Assembly (NCBI GenBank): GCA_973895155.1 | Contig: OZ316891.1 | Span: forward strand, 32,116,001 to 32,180,000 | Length of the DNA stretch: 64,000 nucleotides | Source of the DNA: Marsupella aquatica | Lineage: Eukaryota > Marchantiophyta | Direction of reading: 5' to 3' | Shown: piece by piece, positions 20,717-31,470 of the stretch | Position numbering within the stretch: the first letter of the stretch is position 1 | How the letters are laid out: every line of letters begins with the position of its first letter | The notes under the pieces: model-generated | The model's database searches: none | The model's input: only the letters and a program-made list of their open reading frames with translations | What the model was told of the DNA's origin: nothing | Program-made: the position numbers and the translations under genes

Positions 20717-21910
20717 CCCTCATTCTCCAAGCACGGGTGATTTTGAGACACCAGACCCGCTCCTCAGGAGTCTTTATGCAAGGAGTCACCATTTAGGTGC
20801 GACGTTATCACCCCACTCCGGGAGATATGAACCTGCTTCCTCAAAGTGACTTCCCGTAGCGTCGTTCAACATCCCTTGCATGATTCCTCCCCCTTGCTAT
20901 CCCGTAGCTAATACTTCCCTTCAGTGACCAGCCGAGATTCTAAAACCTCGTTTTCTCTGGTGCGTCCTTCAGGTTGAGACGCGGAAAGGCACACCAGAAG
21001 CGTCGCGCACGTTGGTTCGTCACAGATTCCACCGGACGCTGCTCACAGCGTCCACTGGGATCGGACGCTACTCGAAGCGTCCTGACTTGCGGAATCTTCT
21101 GGGACGAATCGCATTGGACGCTCTTCGCGGCGTCCTTCCTTATCTCCTTTACGGTGGCGATTACTGGAACCGGGCGTTCCCCATAATCTCCGACTTCCTT
21201 CACCCTGAAATTTCTTTACCACATGGTACGCTACACTAGGCCATCCTACTAATCAGACGTCTAACTCCTTCCTAATCTTCTACGCAATTCCTGGTGCATG
21301 ATTCTTTCCGCTAACTCCCGAATGGAAATGACTAAATATCACTCCTGTGTGATCCTACCATTCAGCCTTAATATTACTAAATGCAAGCTTTCATCTTCCC
21401 ACCAGGTGATAGTTAACCAATGTATGCCATTCCTCCCTCTCAGGCTCAGAACCCAAGAATTAACATAACGATTCCTCAAATTCCTAATTCTTAATGTTCC
21501 CAAAGATCGGATAGGTGGCATCGGTCACACGAACCAGGATGGTTGGACAATTTTACAAATCATACGTCCCGAGCAACGTTAGAATAACTTCACTTGTCAC
21601 TCAAAGTGTCTTTGGTGTCTTCGACTATCTCCAAAGCAACTTGACGAGCAACAGCTCCTCTCTGTGAGGCCTTTTCTGGTGGGAGGGCGGTTTCTTCTCT
21701 TAAGTTTGGCACCACAAATTTTTCCAATACTCTTAAGAGAGCTTCCGGGGCGCTTTGGATAGAGTACGGCATCACCTCGAAATGGAAGCTCTTCATCTTT
21801 TTAACTGGAGTGATGACGCATCTTCACAATTATAGTAGAACGTGAATTCCTCTCCCGTCTAGCTCCTTCTGGCATACACTGCCTGTACGTCAATTCAATC
21901 TTAAATTCGT
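20717..21910 (-). other. Family B untranslated leader with hairpins and a small ORF
   Basis: These 1.2 kb lie between the primer-binding site and gag. Positions 20960-21137 hold four GGACGCT/AGCGTCC-type hairpins like those in the LTR (for example GGACGCTGCTCACAGCGTCC at about 21034). A 68-codon minus-strand ORF at 21590-21796 (MKSFHFEVMPYSI..) has protein-like composition and could be an upstream ORF, but nothing identifies it. The rest shows no gene. Packaging or translation-control signals would be expected here. Confidence 0.6.
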
Positions 21911-21928
21911 TCCCCGGCAGCGGCGCCA
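21911..21928 (-). other. Primer-binding site of element B
   Basis: The minus strand reads TGGCGCCGCTGCCGGGGA six bases after the LTR end. This is close to the complement of a plant tRNA-Asp 3' end as I recall it, with one possible mismatch. The same 18-mer is at 42430-42447 in element D. Confidence 0.85.
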
Positions 21929-21934
21929 AAAAGA

Positions 21935-23321
21935 TGTCGTATAGTGCTAAGTATCAAAAGTGACTCTCCTCACCTAAAACCAGGGTTTCGATCCCTTTAA
22001 GAACAGATTTCAGAATGAATTGTATAACTTTTATCACTCCGAGTGATTTAGAGTCTTGAGCTCTATGTTGACTTCACTTCTCAATAAAAAAATCGAATAA
22101 ACAAACAACAAAGTAACTGAACTTCTGATTTATGAATTAGAGAAGAAATGAGTAAGGATTTAGAGACTACAAGCTACTGCCACTCCTTCAGAAAGGATTT
22201 GGGCTCAGTATAGACATGAAATCTATCTCATAATTCATCCATCTCACTCTTCAAAACACAAAGGTTAATGATAATTGAATTCTCAATCTGATGAAGCAGA
22301 AGCTTTCTGATTGCAAATGAATGATATGATTTAAAATGCCGTCAACATGGTTTGACATCAGCGATACGCAATTCAGTCAAACTCTAAACCATATTCCAGA
22401 ATCAAAGCAACAGTACTAACTACTCTGAGAATCAGAATTTACTTCTCATTTATCATTAACTATTCTTGAATTGGCTAGCGAATCCCGACTCTGCAAGCAA
22501 GCCTAGCAGTGAATTCAATACGAGTTTCAGAAATCTGCAACTGAATTCAATCACCACAGGAATCTCTTGAATTCAATCTTAACTTCAATCAATATAGCTT
22601 TACTTCCATACAAAACACTCACAGCATGCCTTGTTACAATGGAAGGAGGAGAAAACTATTCAGAAGACTCAATTCTGAATACAGTATTAACTCTATTTCT
22701 CTCTACTTCAAATGAGCATTCTACTCTGTCTTATAAGTGCTGGAATCCTAAAATGGAGGAGGTAAGAACAGTCGTGCCTTTCCAAGCTTAAAACTAAACA
22801 AGGGAGAAGCACAGCATAAGTACTTCAACAAGGGTGGTAGAATACTACTTTACTAGTAATCTACTTCAAAAACTAAGTGTTGAGCGGACGCTGCTAGAAG
22901 CGTCGGGAGAATCTGGACGCTGCTAGAAGCGTCTTAAGTAAAACCAACGGACGCTGCTCACACTGCTCACAGCGTCAATACTAGGGTGGACGCTGCTCAC
23001 AGCGTCGTGTGTTGAAGCTGACGCTTTCCACAGCGTCGGTCGAAATCCTCATAGAGTCTTGGTGGCGGTCGGGCACTGCCAAAAGCGTCATGAGGAGGTT
23101 GGACGCTTCCGCAGCGTCTTGAGTAAAAGAAACGGGCGCTGGTCACAGCGTCGGGCAAAGTACACTAGGAATCGTCAGGAAAGCCGGAGATGTCAAATAT
23201 TTCTATAAGTGTCCAGAACAAGTAAATGTTGGCCGGAAGGTGTCTAAAGTGTAAGTAAATCTTGTGATATGCTAAAAATAAACAAGTTTCCAGAAAAAAT
23301 TGCAGGGACACCCATACCACA
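21935..23321 (-). repeat. Family B right (5') LTR, 1387 bp
   Basis: It is the same length as the left LTR and differs from it at one position that I noticed. It includes the second copy of the hairpin array at 22886-23152. It ends with ACCACA before the target duplication CCCTC. Confidence 0.93.
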
Positions 23322-23326
23322 CCCTC

Positions 23327-25131
23327 TCCTCTTCGTCGGTAGGAGCTTCAGGCAATTCTGCCTCAGATTCGGAGCTTGAGGTTCCCACGTACATTCGAAC
23401 ACCTGGCTTGGATTCCGGCCTGATTCTCTCCTTGTCTCCAGCAAAGGGGTTTTCTCTTGTGAGCCGGTGTAGGCCTACCTCTGTAGTAGTGTCCTGCATT
23501 GTTGCCGTTGCCGTTGTTGTTGCCGATGCCGATTTCTTTTCTTTCTCCAGTAGTTTCAGCAGACTCTGCATGCCTGGTTGCTGCATCGGCAAGTCTTCCT
23601 TCCTGGGCCTAAACACCTGCTCGATCGTAGGACTAACAGGTGGTTGAGGCTTCTCAGCCAACGGCCTCGGCGTTGGAGCTTCCTCGGGTGCCCTTACCTG
23701 CAGGGGAAGTACCGGGGCAAAAGTCTGACCTCTGGCATACCGGCACAACAGCGGCATGTGATAGCCCAGCCGCGACACGCTCCCCATGCCGATTACCTGC
23801 TGCTCCTCCTTTAAGATCTTCTTCAATTGGTTGAGGAGGTACCCATTGTAGTCCCGGCTTGGGTCTGGCCTTTCTGCCAGATAGACCTGTGCCTTGCCGA
23901 TCTCTGCCCTCGGCAAGTTACAATGCATGGTCACCCGCAAGAAGTCGATCATCTCTCCTATGTGCGGGTTGGTGCAGGTGTTCCGGAAGAAGCCATTCTT
24001 TGTTGATGGCCCGGGGAATGACCGGAACTCCTTGTCAGGCAAGGTCTTCCTGGTATCAACTTTGGTCTTATTGCCTATCGGCAGGCCAAACACTTCGGCA
24101 ATTACCTTGGGAGTAAGATAGAAATCCTTCCCATATATCCTCGTGCAATTGGTCTCGGGTTCCCATGACCCCACGAATTCTAATAGGTCTGACTCCGGTA
24201 CCTCCGGCTTCAGCCATGGTAATCTTACAAAGGCCTCCAAGCCGGATCCGGCCATGAAGCCTTGGTATCTCTTGGTTTGCATGGCCGTAAAGCATGCATC
24301 CTCCTCCCGTGCAAAATGTAGTTGCACCTCCACCGGTAGGGTTGCCGCCCAGCCTTTCCAGGTGTCATCCCTGGTTGGAATGGCCTTGATGGGATCGACC
24401 TCCTCCTCTTCGGCTTCTCCCTGCCTCCTACTCTGCTGCTCGGCTGGCTTCTTTGGTGCCGCCGACCTCGTTCTTTTTGCCGGGGTGGCTTCATCGTTGA
24501 CGGCTCCCTTCCTCTTCATCTCTGCTGTCGTGGAGGTTTCTCCTAGCACCGTTGCCTGGGTCCACCTTTCCGTGCTACCCTTTAATTCCCAGTGTATGTC
24601 GTTGCAGTTCTTGATGGCCTCTCGGATGCCGACGACGCTGTCTTTGCAAAACAGAAGATCGTCGAGTTGATTGGAAGTAGGCGTCCACAGGAACTCGTCC
24701 TTGATGAGTTCGCCTCCTAAGAAAGCCGTCTTCTGCAGCTCCCACAATCGAGCGAGCTCCTGCCGTTCTCGAGCTGCCCTTTCTGATTCCTCGTCCTCGT
24801 AAGTCTTGATGTACTCAGTTGCCCGTTCGAACAGGCATCCCCAGAAATGTGCCGCTTGATTGACGTTGCTCATACCCTCCTTAGGTCGATCGTCGGTATC
24901 TACTCTCTCCCCGAGTGCTTGCCTAAGCAGCTGACAGTAGTTGGCCTCCCGTAGTCGTCTGCCTAGTTCGTGCTCGCAAATGAGCCACCATCTCCTGCAA
25001 GCGCTCCTTACCCCTCCCCTCTGCCGGTCCTTCTTCCCGTTGATCCTTCCTAGCTGCCGACGCTTAACGCGCCCTAACCCTAATCGGGTTTTCACCCTCA
25101 GCCTTACCTCCGGCCTCTGCCCGGGTTCCAT
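23327..25131 (-). pseudogene. LTR-2 ORF, N-terminal part
   Basis: About 600 codons from ATG 25131, closely matching LTR-1 and LTR-3, including the basic N-terminus, RLPWLKPEV, FGLPIGN and YHMPLLCRYAR. Reading then runs into element B. With 11208-11686 it formed one ORF before the insertion. Confidence 0.88.
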
Positions 25132-25234
25132 GGTTGCCCCTAATTGTTTATATTTTCCTTGTTTTGTCCCTATACTAAGGTGTTCCTAGGGTGCCTTCCT
25201 GCTTTACCCACTTAACCGGCCGAGTGATTCCTGT

Positions 25235-28200
25235 CTAGGCATCACATAGCTCCCCACTTAATTGTGAAGCGTCCTCGCGAACAACTTCATCTTCGTCCAT
25301 ATAGTATTTCTTGAGGCGGTCATAATGGATGCGAACTGGATATACCTCTCCCGTAATGTTGGCCAATTGTACGGAGCCATTGGGGAACATCATGGTTACT
25401 CTAAAGGGTCCTAACCAGCGAGTGTAAAGCTTTCCTGGAAACCTACTATACCTACTGTCATAAAGTAGCACAAGATCACCGGTATGAATACTAACTACTT
25501 TTAACCTTTTATCATACTGCTGCTTCATGATATTCTGTCTATATTCTACTCTCTCGGCTGAAATCATTCTCGCTTCCTCTAAAGCTTCTAACCTATATTC
25601 TCGCTCCTTTAGGCTCTCCTCCGCTGAGGCTCTTTCCTCAATTGTAACTTGAAATGTCGGTATCTCAAGTTGCATGGGTACCAGGGCTTCTTGTCCAAAG
25701 GTTAAGAAGAAGGGTGTATGACCGGTAGTGGATTTATAGGCAAGATTGTAAGCAAAAACAGTAGCAAACAATTTATCATCCCAATCGAGTTTGTTCTGAG
25801 CTACTGTCTTGTTCAATATCTTTCCTATAATTCCGTTTGCTCGTTCTGTCAACCCGTTTGCCTTTGGATGGTAGGGAGTAGTAGGCCTATGTTTAACTAA
25901 ATACTGCTCATTTAAACGACTAATTATATCATTCAAAAAATGGGTTCCTCTATCACTAACTAATTCTAGGGGTGCTCCATACCTGGTGAAGATCTGCTCA
26001 TACATGAATCTAGCCGTAGTAATTGCATCATCCTTCGTTGTTGGTCTGGCCTCTACCCATTTAGTTGCATAATCCGTAGCCAGGATTATGTACTTGTTCC
26101 GTCGAGGGTGGGTCAGTGGTTTCAGAGGTCCAATGTAATCAATACCCCACTTCTCGAATGGTGCCAGAGGTAGAATAGGGTGCAGTGGATGCCTGGTGGA
26201 CGCCCTTGGTCCTCCCGCTCGTTGACAAGGATCGCATTGTTTGATAAACTGATAGACATCTTTGTGCAAGATGGGCCACCAGTAACCGGCATTTAATATC
26301 TTCTTAGACGTGGTTACTGGGGCAAAATGTCCTCCGGCCTCCTCTCCATGCATGGCCCGTAGGACTCGTTTTACCTCTCTCTTTTCCAAACATCTTTGAA
26401 TCGTGCCGTTGATTCCATGCTTGTGCAGTATGCCTTTAATGCACTGATACTGTCTGACCTTCCGCACAAAGACTGCGGCTTGCTCTCGGCTTAATCCTGG
26501 CTGTAATCTGGAAGTGCTGAGAAATTGTAAAATCTCAGGGTACCATGTACCAGCTATTTCCACAACGAATAGCTCCTCGTCGGGGAATCGATCATCGATG
26601 CAATCCGTGGCAGGTTTACCTGTGATCCTTGAAAAGAAGTCGGCATTGGCATGTAACTTTCCCGGCTTGATCCTCAGCTCATAGTCAAACTCCTGTAATA
26701 GCAAAATCCATCTTGCTACTCTGCCTGTAAGGTCCGGCTTATTGACTAGGTACTTCAAACTTTCGTGATCAGTATGAAAGATTACCTTGTACCCTAGTAA
26801 ATAATGCCTAAACTTTTTACAAGAATAAATGACTCCTAATGCTTCTCTTCCCGTGGTAGAGTAGTTCCGTTCGGCATCGGCAAGCTGACGGCTTGCGAAG
26901 TATATGGGATGGTCCCTTCCTTTCTCATCCAACTGACTTAGTACTGAGCCAATACAGAAGCCCGAGACATCTACAAAAACATGAAAATCTTTGTTCCAGT
27001 CTGGTGCTATCATGACTGGGGCCTCTACTAACATCTGCTTTAATTCTACCACCGCTGTGACTCGTTCGGGTGTGGGTTCGAAGTCTGCTCCTGCCTTGAG
27101 CATATTGGTTAATGGTAAAGCTAGCTTGGCAAAATCCTTGATGAACCGGCGATAGTAACCAATGCATCCCAAGAAGGATCTTACATCCTTTATGTTCTTA
27201 GGTTGCATGATATCTAGCCATACTGCTAGCTTACCTTTGTCAATCTCAATGCCCTTCCTTGATACCTTGTGACCTAGTAGCACCCCCTCGGTTACTGCAA
27301 AAAAACATTTATCTGGGTGTAACTTGAGACCCACCTCTCTACATCTCATGAAGGTTTTCCTGAGGTATTTAGCATGTTTCGATGCCTTCCCGAATACTGC
27401 AAAGTCATCAATGAAGATTTCCATGAACTTTCTCAAGTAATCATGAAAAATGTTCACCATTAATCGTTGGAACATAGCTGGTGCGTTGCAGAGTCCAAAC
27501 GGCATACGATTGAAGACATAGATCCCCCATTCCGTGATGAAGGCCGTCTTGATTTGGTCTTCCTGCCGAATCCTGATTTGGTTATAACCAGAGTATCCAT
27601 CCATGAATGAATATAGTTCATGACTGGCTACCATGTCTAGTACCATATCAGTAAACGGTAAAGGAAAATGGTCTTTTAATGTTGCTTCATTCAGCTTCCT
27701 GTAATCCTGACAAACCCGGATCTTGGGTTTACCATCGGGTCCAGCTTTCTTGGGAACTATCACAATTGGAGACACCCAGTCTGAATGCAGGACTGGAGTG
27801 ATGAATCCAGCTTCCACTAGTTTGTCAATTTCTGTTTTGACCAGCAGGGAATACTTCGGGTTCATCCTTCGAATTGGTTGTCGAAATGATTTGGCTCCTA
27901 ACATGAGATCAATTCGATGTTCCCCTAGTGTTGGATCTACTCCCTTTAGATCTTGGTGACTCCATGCAAACACATCCTGAAATTCAATCAATAAGTCACT
28001 GATCTCTTTCTCGAGCTCAGGTGCTAGGTTTCTCCCTAAGTTCAGTTCTCTTCCCTCTCCTAAGTCGAGCTTCCGATATTGCCGTGCTTGGATCATATTA
28101 ATCTGCTTCTTCAAATTCGGGTCCAGTTCGGCTTCCAGTCTCTCTAATCTCATACCTCCATAAACTGGGATCTCGGCTGGACTAGCCGAGTCGGTCCCTT

Positions 28201-28501
28201 CCTTGGTGTCCATAGATTGTCCCCTTACCGGTCTATTCGGTTTTGAATTAGTGGTCGGCTCCCCTTCCTGCCTTGGCTCTGGATCGTGTCTGTCCATCTC
28301 ATCCACCTCTTGCTCCTGAGAGTTAGGCCGCTGTGCTCTCTCGGCTTCTAATAGGGCCTCGATTTGTTCTGCCCTCGTAATCGGCTTGTATGTCGATCCC
28401 TTGGTATTTAATTCCTTGCCGATGATCGATGGCGTTGTGGACCCCGTCGGCTCTGCCACAACGCCTGCAGAAAATCCACTGTCCCTGCTACTGCTCCCCA
28501 C
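25235..28501 (-). CDS. pol: Family A copy 2 pol, intact reading frame, 1088 aa
   Basis: The frame opens just after a TAA (28502-28504) and has no good ATG at its start, so expression probably depends on a -1 shift from gag-pro. Order: reverse transcriptase (AWSHQDLKG, WVSPIVIVPKK, YSFMDGYSGYNQ, MPFGLCNAPAMFQR, FIDDF near 361-365), RNase H (FHVFVDVSGF near 509, EALGVIYSCKKFRHY, HTDHESLKYL, NADFFSR), integrase HHCC (GGHF near 723, CDPC near 757), and the DDE core (GIDYIGP near 788, VSDRGTHF near 848, LTERANG near 887), then WLGPFRV near 1030. There is no chromodomain; the protein ends about 25 residues after the YYMDEDE segment, with its stop inside the LTR. All catalytic residues appear present, so this may encode active enzymes. 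Confidence 0.93.
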   Translation of the reverse strand: MGSSSRDSGFSAGVVAEPTGSTTPSIIGKELNTKGSTYKPITRAEQIEALLEAERAQRPNSQEQEVDEMDRHDPEPRQEGEPTTNSKPNRPVRGQSMDTKEGTDSASPAEIPVYGGMRLERLEAELDPNLKKQINMIQARQYRKLDLGEGRELNLGRNLAPELEKEISDLLIEFQDVFAWSHQDLKGVDPTLGEHRIDLMLGAKSFRQPIRRMNPKYSLLVKTEIDKLVEAGFITPVLHSDWVSPIVIVPKKAGPDGKPKIRVCQDYRKLNEATLKDHFPLPFTDMVLDMVASHELYSFMDGYSGYNQIRIRQEDQIKTAFITEWGIYVFNRMPFGLCNAPAMFQRLMVNIFHDYLRKFMEIFIDDFAVFGKASKHAKYLRKTFMRCREVGLKLHPDKCFFAVTEGVLLGHKVSRKGIEIDKGKLAVWLDIMQPKNIKDVRSFLGCIGYYRRFIKDFAKLALPLTNMLKAGADFEPTPERVTAVVELKQMLVEAPVMIAPDWNKDFHVFVDVSGFCIGSVLSQLDEKGRDHPIYFASRQLADAERNYSTTGREALGVIYSCKKFRHYLLGYKVIFHTDHESLKYLVNKPDLTGRVARWILLLQEFDYELRIKPGKLHANADFFSRITGKPATDCIDDRFPDEELFVVEIAGTWYPEILQFLSTSRLQPGLSREQAAVFVRKVRQYQCIKGILHKHGINGTIQRCLEKREVKRVLRAMHGEEAGGHFAPVTTSKKILNAGYWWPILHKDVYQFIKQCDPCQRAGGPRASTRHPLHPILPLAPFEKWGIDYIGPLKPLTHPRRNKYIILATDYATKWVEARPTTKDDAITTARFMYEQIFTRYGAPLELVSDRGTHFLNDIISRLNEQYLVKHRPTTPYHPKANGLTERANGIIGKILNKTVAQNKLDWDDKLFATVFAYNLAYKSTTGHTPFFLTFGQEALVPMQLEIPTFQVTIEERASAEESLKEREYRLEALEEARMISAERVEYRQNIMKQQYDKRLKVVSIHTGDLVLLYDSRYSRFPGKLYTRWLGPFRVTMMFPNGSVQLANITGEVYPVRIHYDRLKKYYMDEDEVVREDASQLSGELCDA
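28408..28501 (-). promoter_or_regulatory. gag-pro/pol overlap, -1 frame
   Basis: The gag-pro frame ends at 28408 and the pol frame opens at 28501, one nucleotide back, giving a 94-nt window for a -1 shift. I found no textbook X-XXY-YYZ heptamer in it (GATTTTC is the nearest run). Copy 1 has the same arrangement at 7313-7406. Confidence 0.6.
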
Positions 28502-31401
28502 TTAGCCGTTTCATCCAATTGGTCTACATCCTTTACTTCCTCCGGAATTGCAGCTAAAAAGGTGGATTCTATTGTAAAGCAGTCCTCGACCTCTTCGTCT
28601 TCTTCTTCCAAGTCACCTTCCATTGGTTCTTGCCATAATCCGCTGGGGGCTACCTCTGGTCCAAAGACACCTTCTTCGGTTAGGTTAGTGAGGCATTCTA
28701 ACCAACGTACTTCATCGGCTGACTCCAGTCCACTGTCGTACCCATCTACTTCCCTTATGCTTTTCCTACGGTCATCCTTAGTGTCCCAGGATACCGTGAT
28801 AGAGGGGGTCCCGAAAGTGAACTGCTTTTTACCCCAATCTTCTATTACCTCGGCTAGGTACAGCCATGGCCTACCAATCAATAGCCGGAATGACGTAGGA
28901 TTTACCGGCTTCATTACTACATAGTTAATGCTAAAGAAGATACCTCCTATCTCTGTCTTGATGCCGGTTAACACTCCCGTCGGAATGACCTGATATCCAT
29001 TGGCCATGTTCAACACTCTTCCAGTCATCTCCGGTGTTAGACCCCACCCTTTTGCTGTTGAATCAATCATAATACATACCCCTGATCCTCCATCGATGGG
29101 TACCCGTAGTAATAATTCTCCTTGAATCATTAATGGTAATGCCGGGGCTCCTTGATCTTCTTCTATCATTAGTACGTCGGATCTGGTTGCTACCTTGGGT
29201 AATCTCGGCTTGCCGAGAATAGCCTTCCTTAATTGCTTCCGAAAATACGGGCTATTTTTCAATAGTTGACCTACTGTTGCCGAGACTCTAGATTCTAGTA
29301 CATCTTTAGCCAGGTCATAGGGAACAATCGGCTTCTCTTCTGGTGGTGTTTCCGTCTTGGATTCGGCCAGTTTTGCCACGCTAGTCTCCACAGCTGTTGG
29401 GTCTTCCGAAGCAAACAATGCTTTTGCTCGTTTTACATCCTTGGCAATGGCTTCGGTATTCTCCAGGGTTTCTAATTCTCTTAGTTGTTCCTTAACACTA
29501 GCCGTAACAGAGGGGTAGAACAACTTAGGATGATCTCGATTGAAGTCGCTATCTTGTGAAGGATTGGTTTCACGGGTGGGCTCATGGCTTACCTGTATTG
29601 CCGGAGCCCTCCCTTCTCCTTCTGTTGATGTTGACGAAGAGTCGATCCTTTCCTCCGTAACCTTCCCTTTATTTTTGGCCAGCCCATCCCACCTTTCCTT
29701 CCTTCTGGTAGATCGAGTAGAGACCCGGTAGCAATCATGATCTAAATCCTCCTCTGAGAAGGTTGATAGGGCTTCGGCCTCATCAGCAGATGGTACGAAC
29801 TCTGCCTCGGCATCCTCTTGCCATCCTAGTTCGATGTGGTTGATTTGAACTCCTCCGGGGGTAGTACCTGGCGGTAAGATCTTGATCGGCAAAAGCTTAT
29901 GATTTGCGGCCAGGCCTGCCAACCAAGTAGGACATTGCCCTAGCATATGACCTTCCTGTCGGCATCCCATACATAGCTGAGCTGGTTGTCCATCACCCTG
30001 TTTGCGTGCATTCGGGCATTCTCTAGCAAAATGGCCAGGTTGACCACAATTATAGCACGCCGCAAATCTTTGCACATTCGGCCTAGGAGGTACTGACGGG
30101 TTCTGAATAATCCGAGGATACATCTCTCCTGGATTGTTCCTTAACCCTGACCACAGAGATGCAGGTCTGTTGGATAGGTCTCGTGCTCCAGTCTCACTGA
30201 TGCCGAAAACACTATCAGCGGCATCTCCTAAAAAGTACTCTACTTCTCCCTGACATGGTCTGATCTCGGCCACATGCCGAACATGATTAGTATTAAGCTT
30301 AGGACACGCATCTTTATGGTGTCCGGTTTTATAACATAAGGCACACCATACAGAGCTATCCTCCTGTACTACCTTCTTCTTTGGTTTTACCTCTGCAATG
30401 ATAGCCTTAAGTTGCTCGGTAAGGGCTACGATGTTATCTGGTGGCTTAGCCTCCATCTTGACTTTCGTCTTCCCTCTCCTTCTGCCCTTCCTTTTCCTAG
30501 TTTTTTCTTCTTCAGAACTAGAAGATGACTCACTCTTGCTACTCCCACTATCCGAGCTTCACTTATCACTTCTAGACTTCTTGGGATGTTTCTTCTTCTT
30601 ATCTTTTTTCTTATGGGGTGATCCCTCCTCTGATGAGGAACTCTCAGACTTAAGCTGTTTCTTCCGGCTTGTGATATCTGCATTAATGTATAATTGAATA
30701 TCCTTAATTGCTTCGGCTAAAGTCTCCGGGTTCTCCTTCCTAATTGCAAAACTCATCTTCTGTGGCAAAGCATTCACCAACCATTGAAGTTGCATACCTT
30801 CAGATGCATTGGTCTTTGTACGTCTTACCAGTTTCTGAAAGCGTTGCAAGAACTTCCTGAAGGATTTGTTCTCCTTGAACCGAAGTTGTCCCAACTTCAG
30901 CACTGCTAGTTCTGAAGTTCCAATGGGTCGAAACTCCTTAACAAAGAGTGTTTTGAAGATATCCCAGATGGCTTGATCTTCCACATCTAATGCTCTATAC
31001 CAAGGCCTAGCCTCACCCTTGAACAGGCCGGGAAGAATCTGCATCTTGATGGCCGATTCTCCATTTGCTGCAGCGGTTCCCTCGAAATCATCCAACCATT
31101 TGTCCGGATCCTCATCTCCTCTCCCATGAAATGCCTTGTAATGTATGCATGACCGCTGGCTCAATCTGGTCCCTGGCCTCTCGTCTGGCCGTGCCTCTGG
31201 TTCCCCCATGTCGGTTGGAGACTCACTTCTCCTTACCGACTCTTCTTCTGGTATGTCTTCTTCGACGCCACTTCCAGTTTCGGAGCTACCAGCTCTTTCT
31301 GCCCCTCTCAGTCGCTGTGTATCATGCCACCCGGCGAGCTGCTGCAGTCGAGCTCTCTCCCGTTGAATCACTCTTTCTTCCCTCGGCGTAAGGTCAGTCA
31401 T
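28408..31401 (-). pseudogene. gag-pro: Family A copy 2 gag-protease, one in-frame TGA
   Basis: Same length (998 codons with stop) and domain order as copy 1: gag, Ser/Lys linker, three zinc knuckles and a DGG protease. TGA at 30559-30561 replaces a Ser codon (TCA in copy 1) inside the Ser/Lys linker, so Gag ends at 280 residues and loses its zinc knuckles and protease. The position equivalent to the copy 1 stop is a normal CGA here. The two copies therefore carry different lesions: gag is broken here while pol is intact. Confidence 0.92.
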
Positions 31402-31445
31402 TACCTACGCTTCCGTTCTAACTTCATATCTCACGGCTTAAGAAA

Positions 31446-31466
31446 TGCCCCCTCCATCTAGCGCCA
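31446..31466 (-). other. Primer-binding site, family A copy 2
   Basis: The minus strand reads TGGCGCTAGATGGAGGGGGC, separated by TTTT from LTR-3. It is identical to the copy 1 site. Confidence 0.85.
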
Positions 31467-31470
31467 AAAA

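Larger units (their letters stand above)
11687..23321 (-). mobile_element. Family B Ty3/gypsy element nested in LTR-2
   Basis: Two LTRs of identical length (1387 bp) flank an 8.86-kb internal region. The element is bordered by CCCTC at 11682-11686 and 23322-23326, and removing it with one CCCTC restores the uninterrupted LTR sequence seen at 2795-2820. I found one base difference between the two LTRs (near 12027 versus 22275), so insertion was recent. Gene order on the minus strand is leader, gag-protease, UGA, reverse transcriptase, a deletion removing RNase H and most of integrase, integrase C-terminus, a second polypurine-like tract, third ORF with protease-like tail, polypurine tract. Confidence 0.93.
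10376..25246 (-). repeat. Family A LTR-2 (shared middle LTR), interrupted by a gap and by element B
   Basis: It begins TGTGGTGC at 10376 and ends GCATCACA at 25246, with the polypurine tract following at 25247. Removing the 200-N gap and the nested element (11687-23326 including one target duplication) leaves a sequence colinear with LTR-1. It serves as the 5' LTR of copy 1 and the 3' LTR of copy 2. Positions 10376-11007 differ from LTR-1 at few sites (for example GCAAG for GCAGG near 10437). Confidence 0.85.

Noticed and set aside
25235-25400. Chromodomain at the integrase C-terminus
   Set aside because: The protein ends soon after the WLGPFRV region with no chromodomain-like aromatic cage motif.
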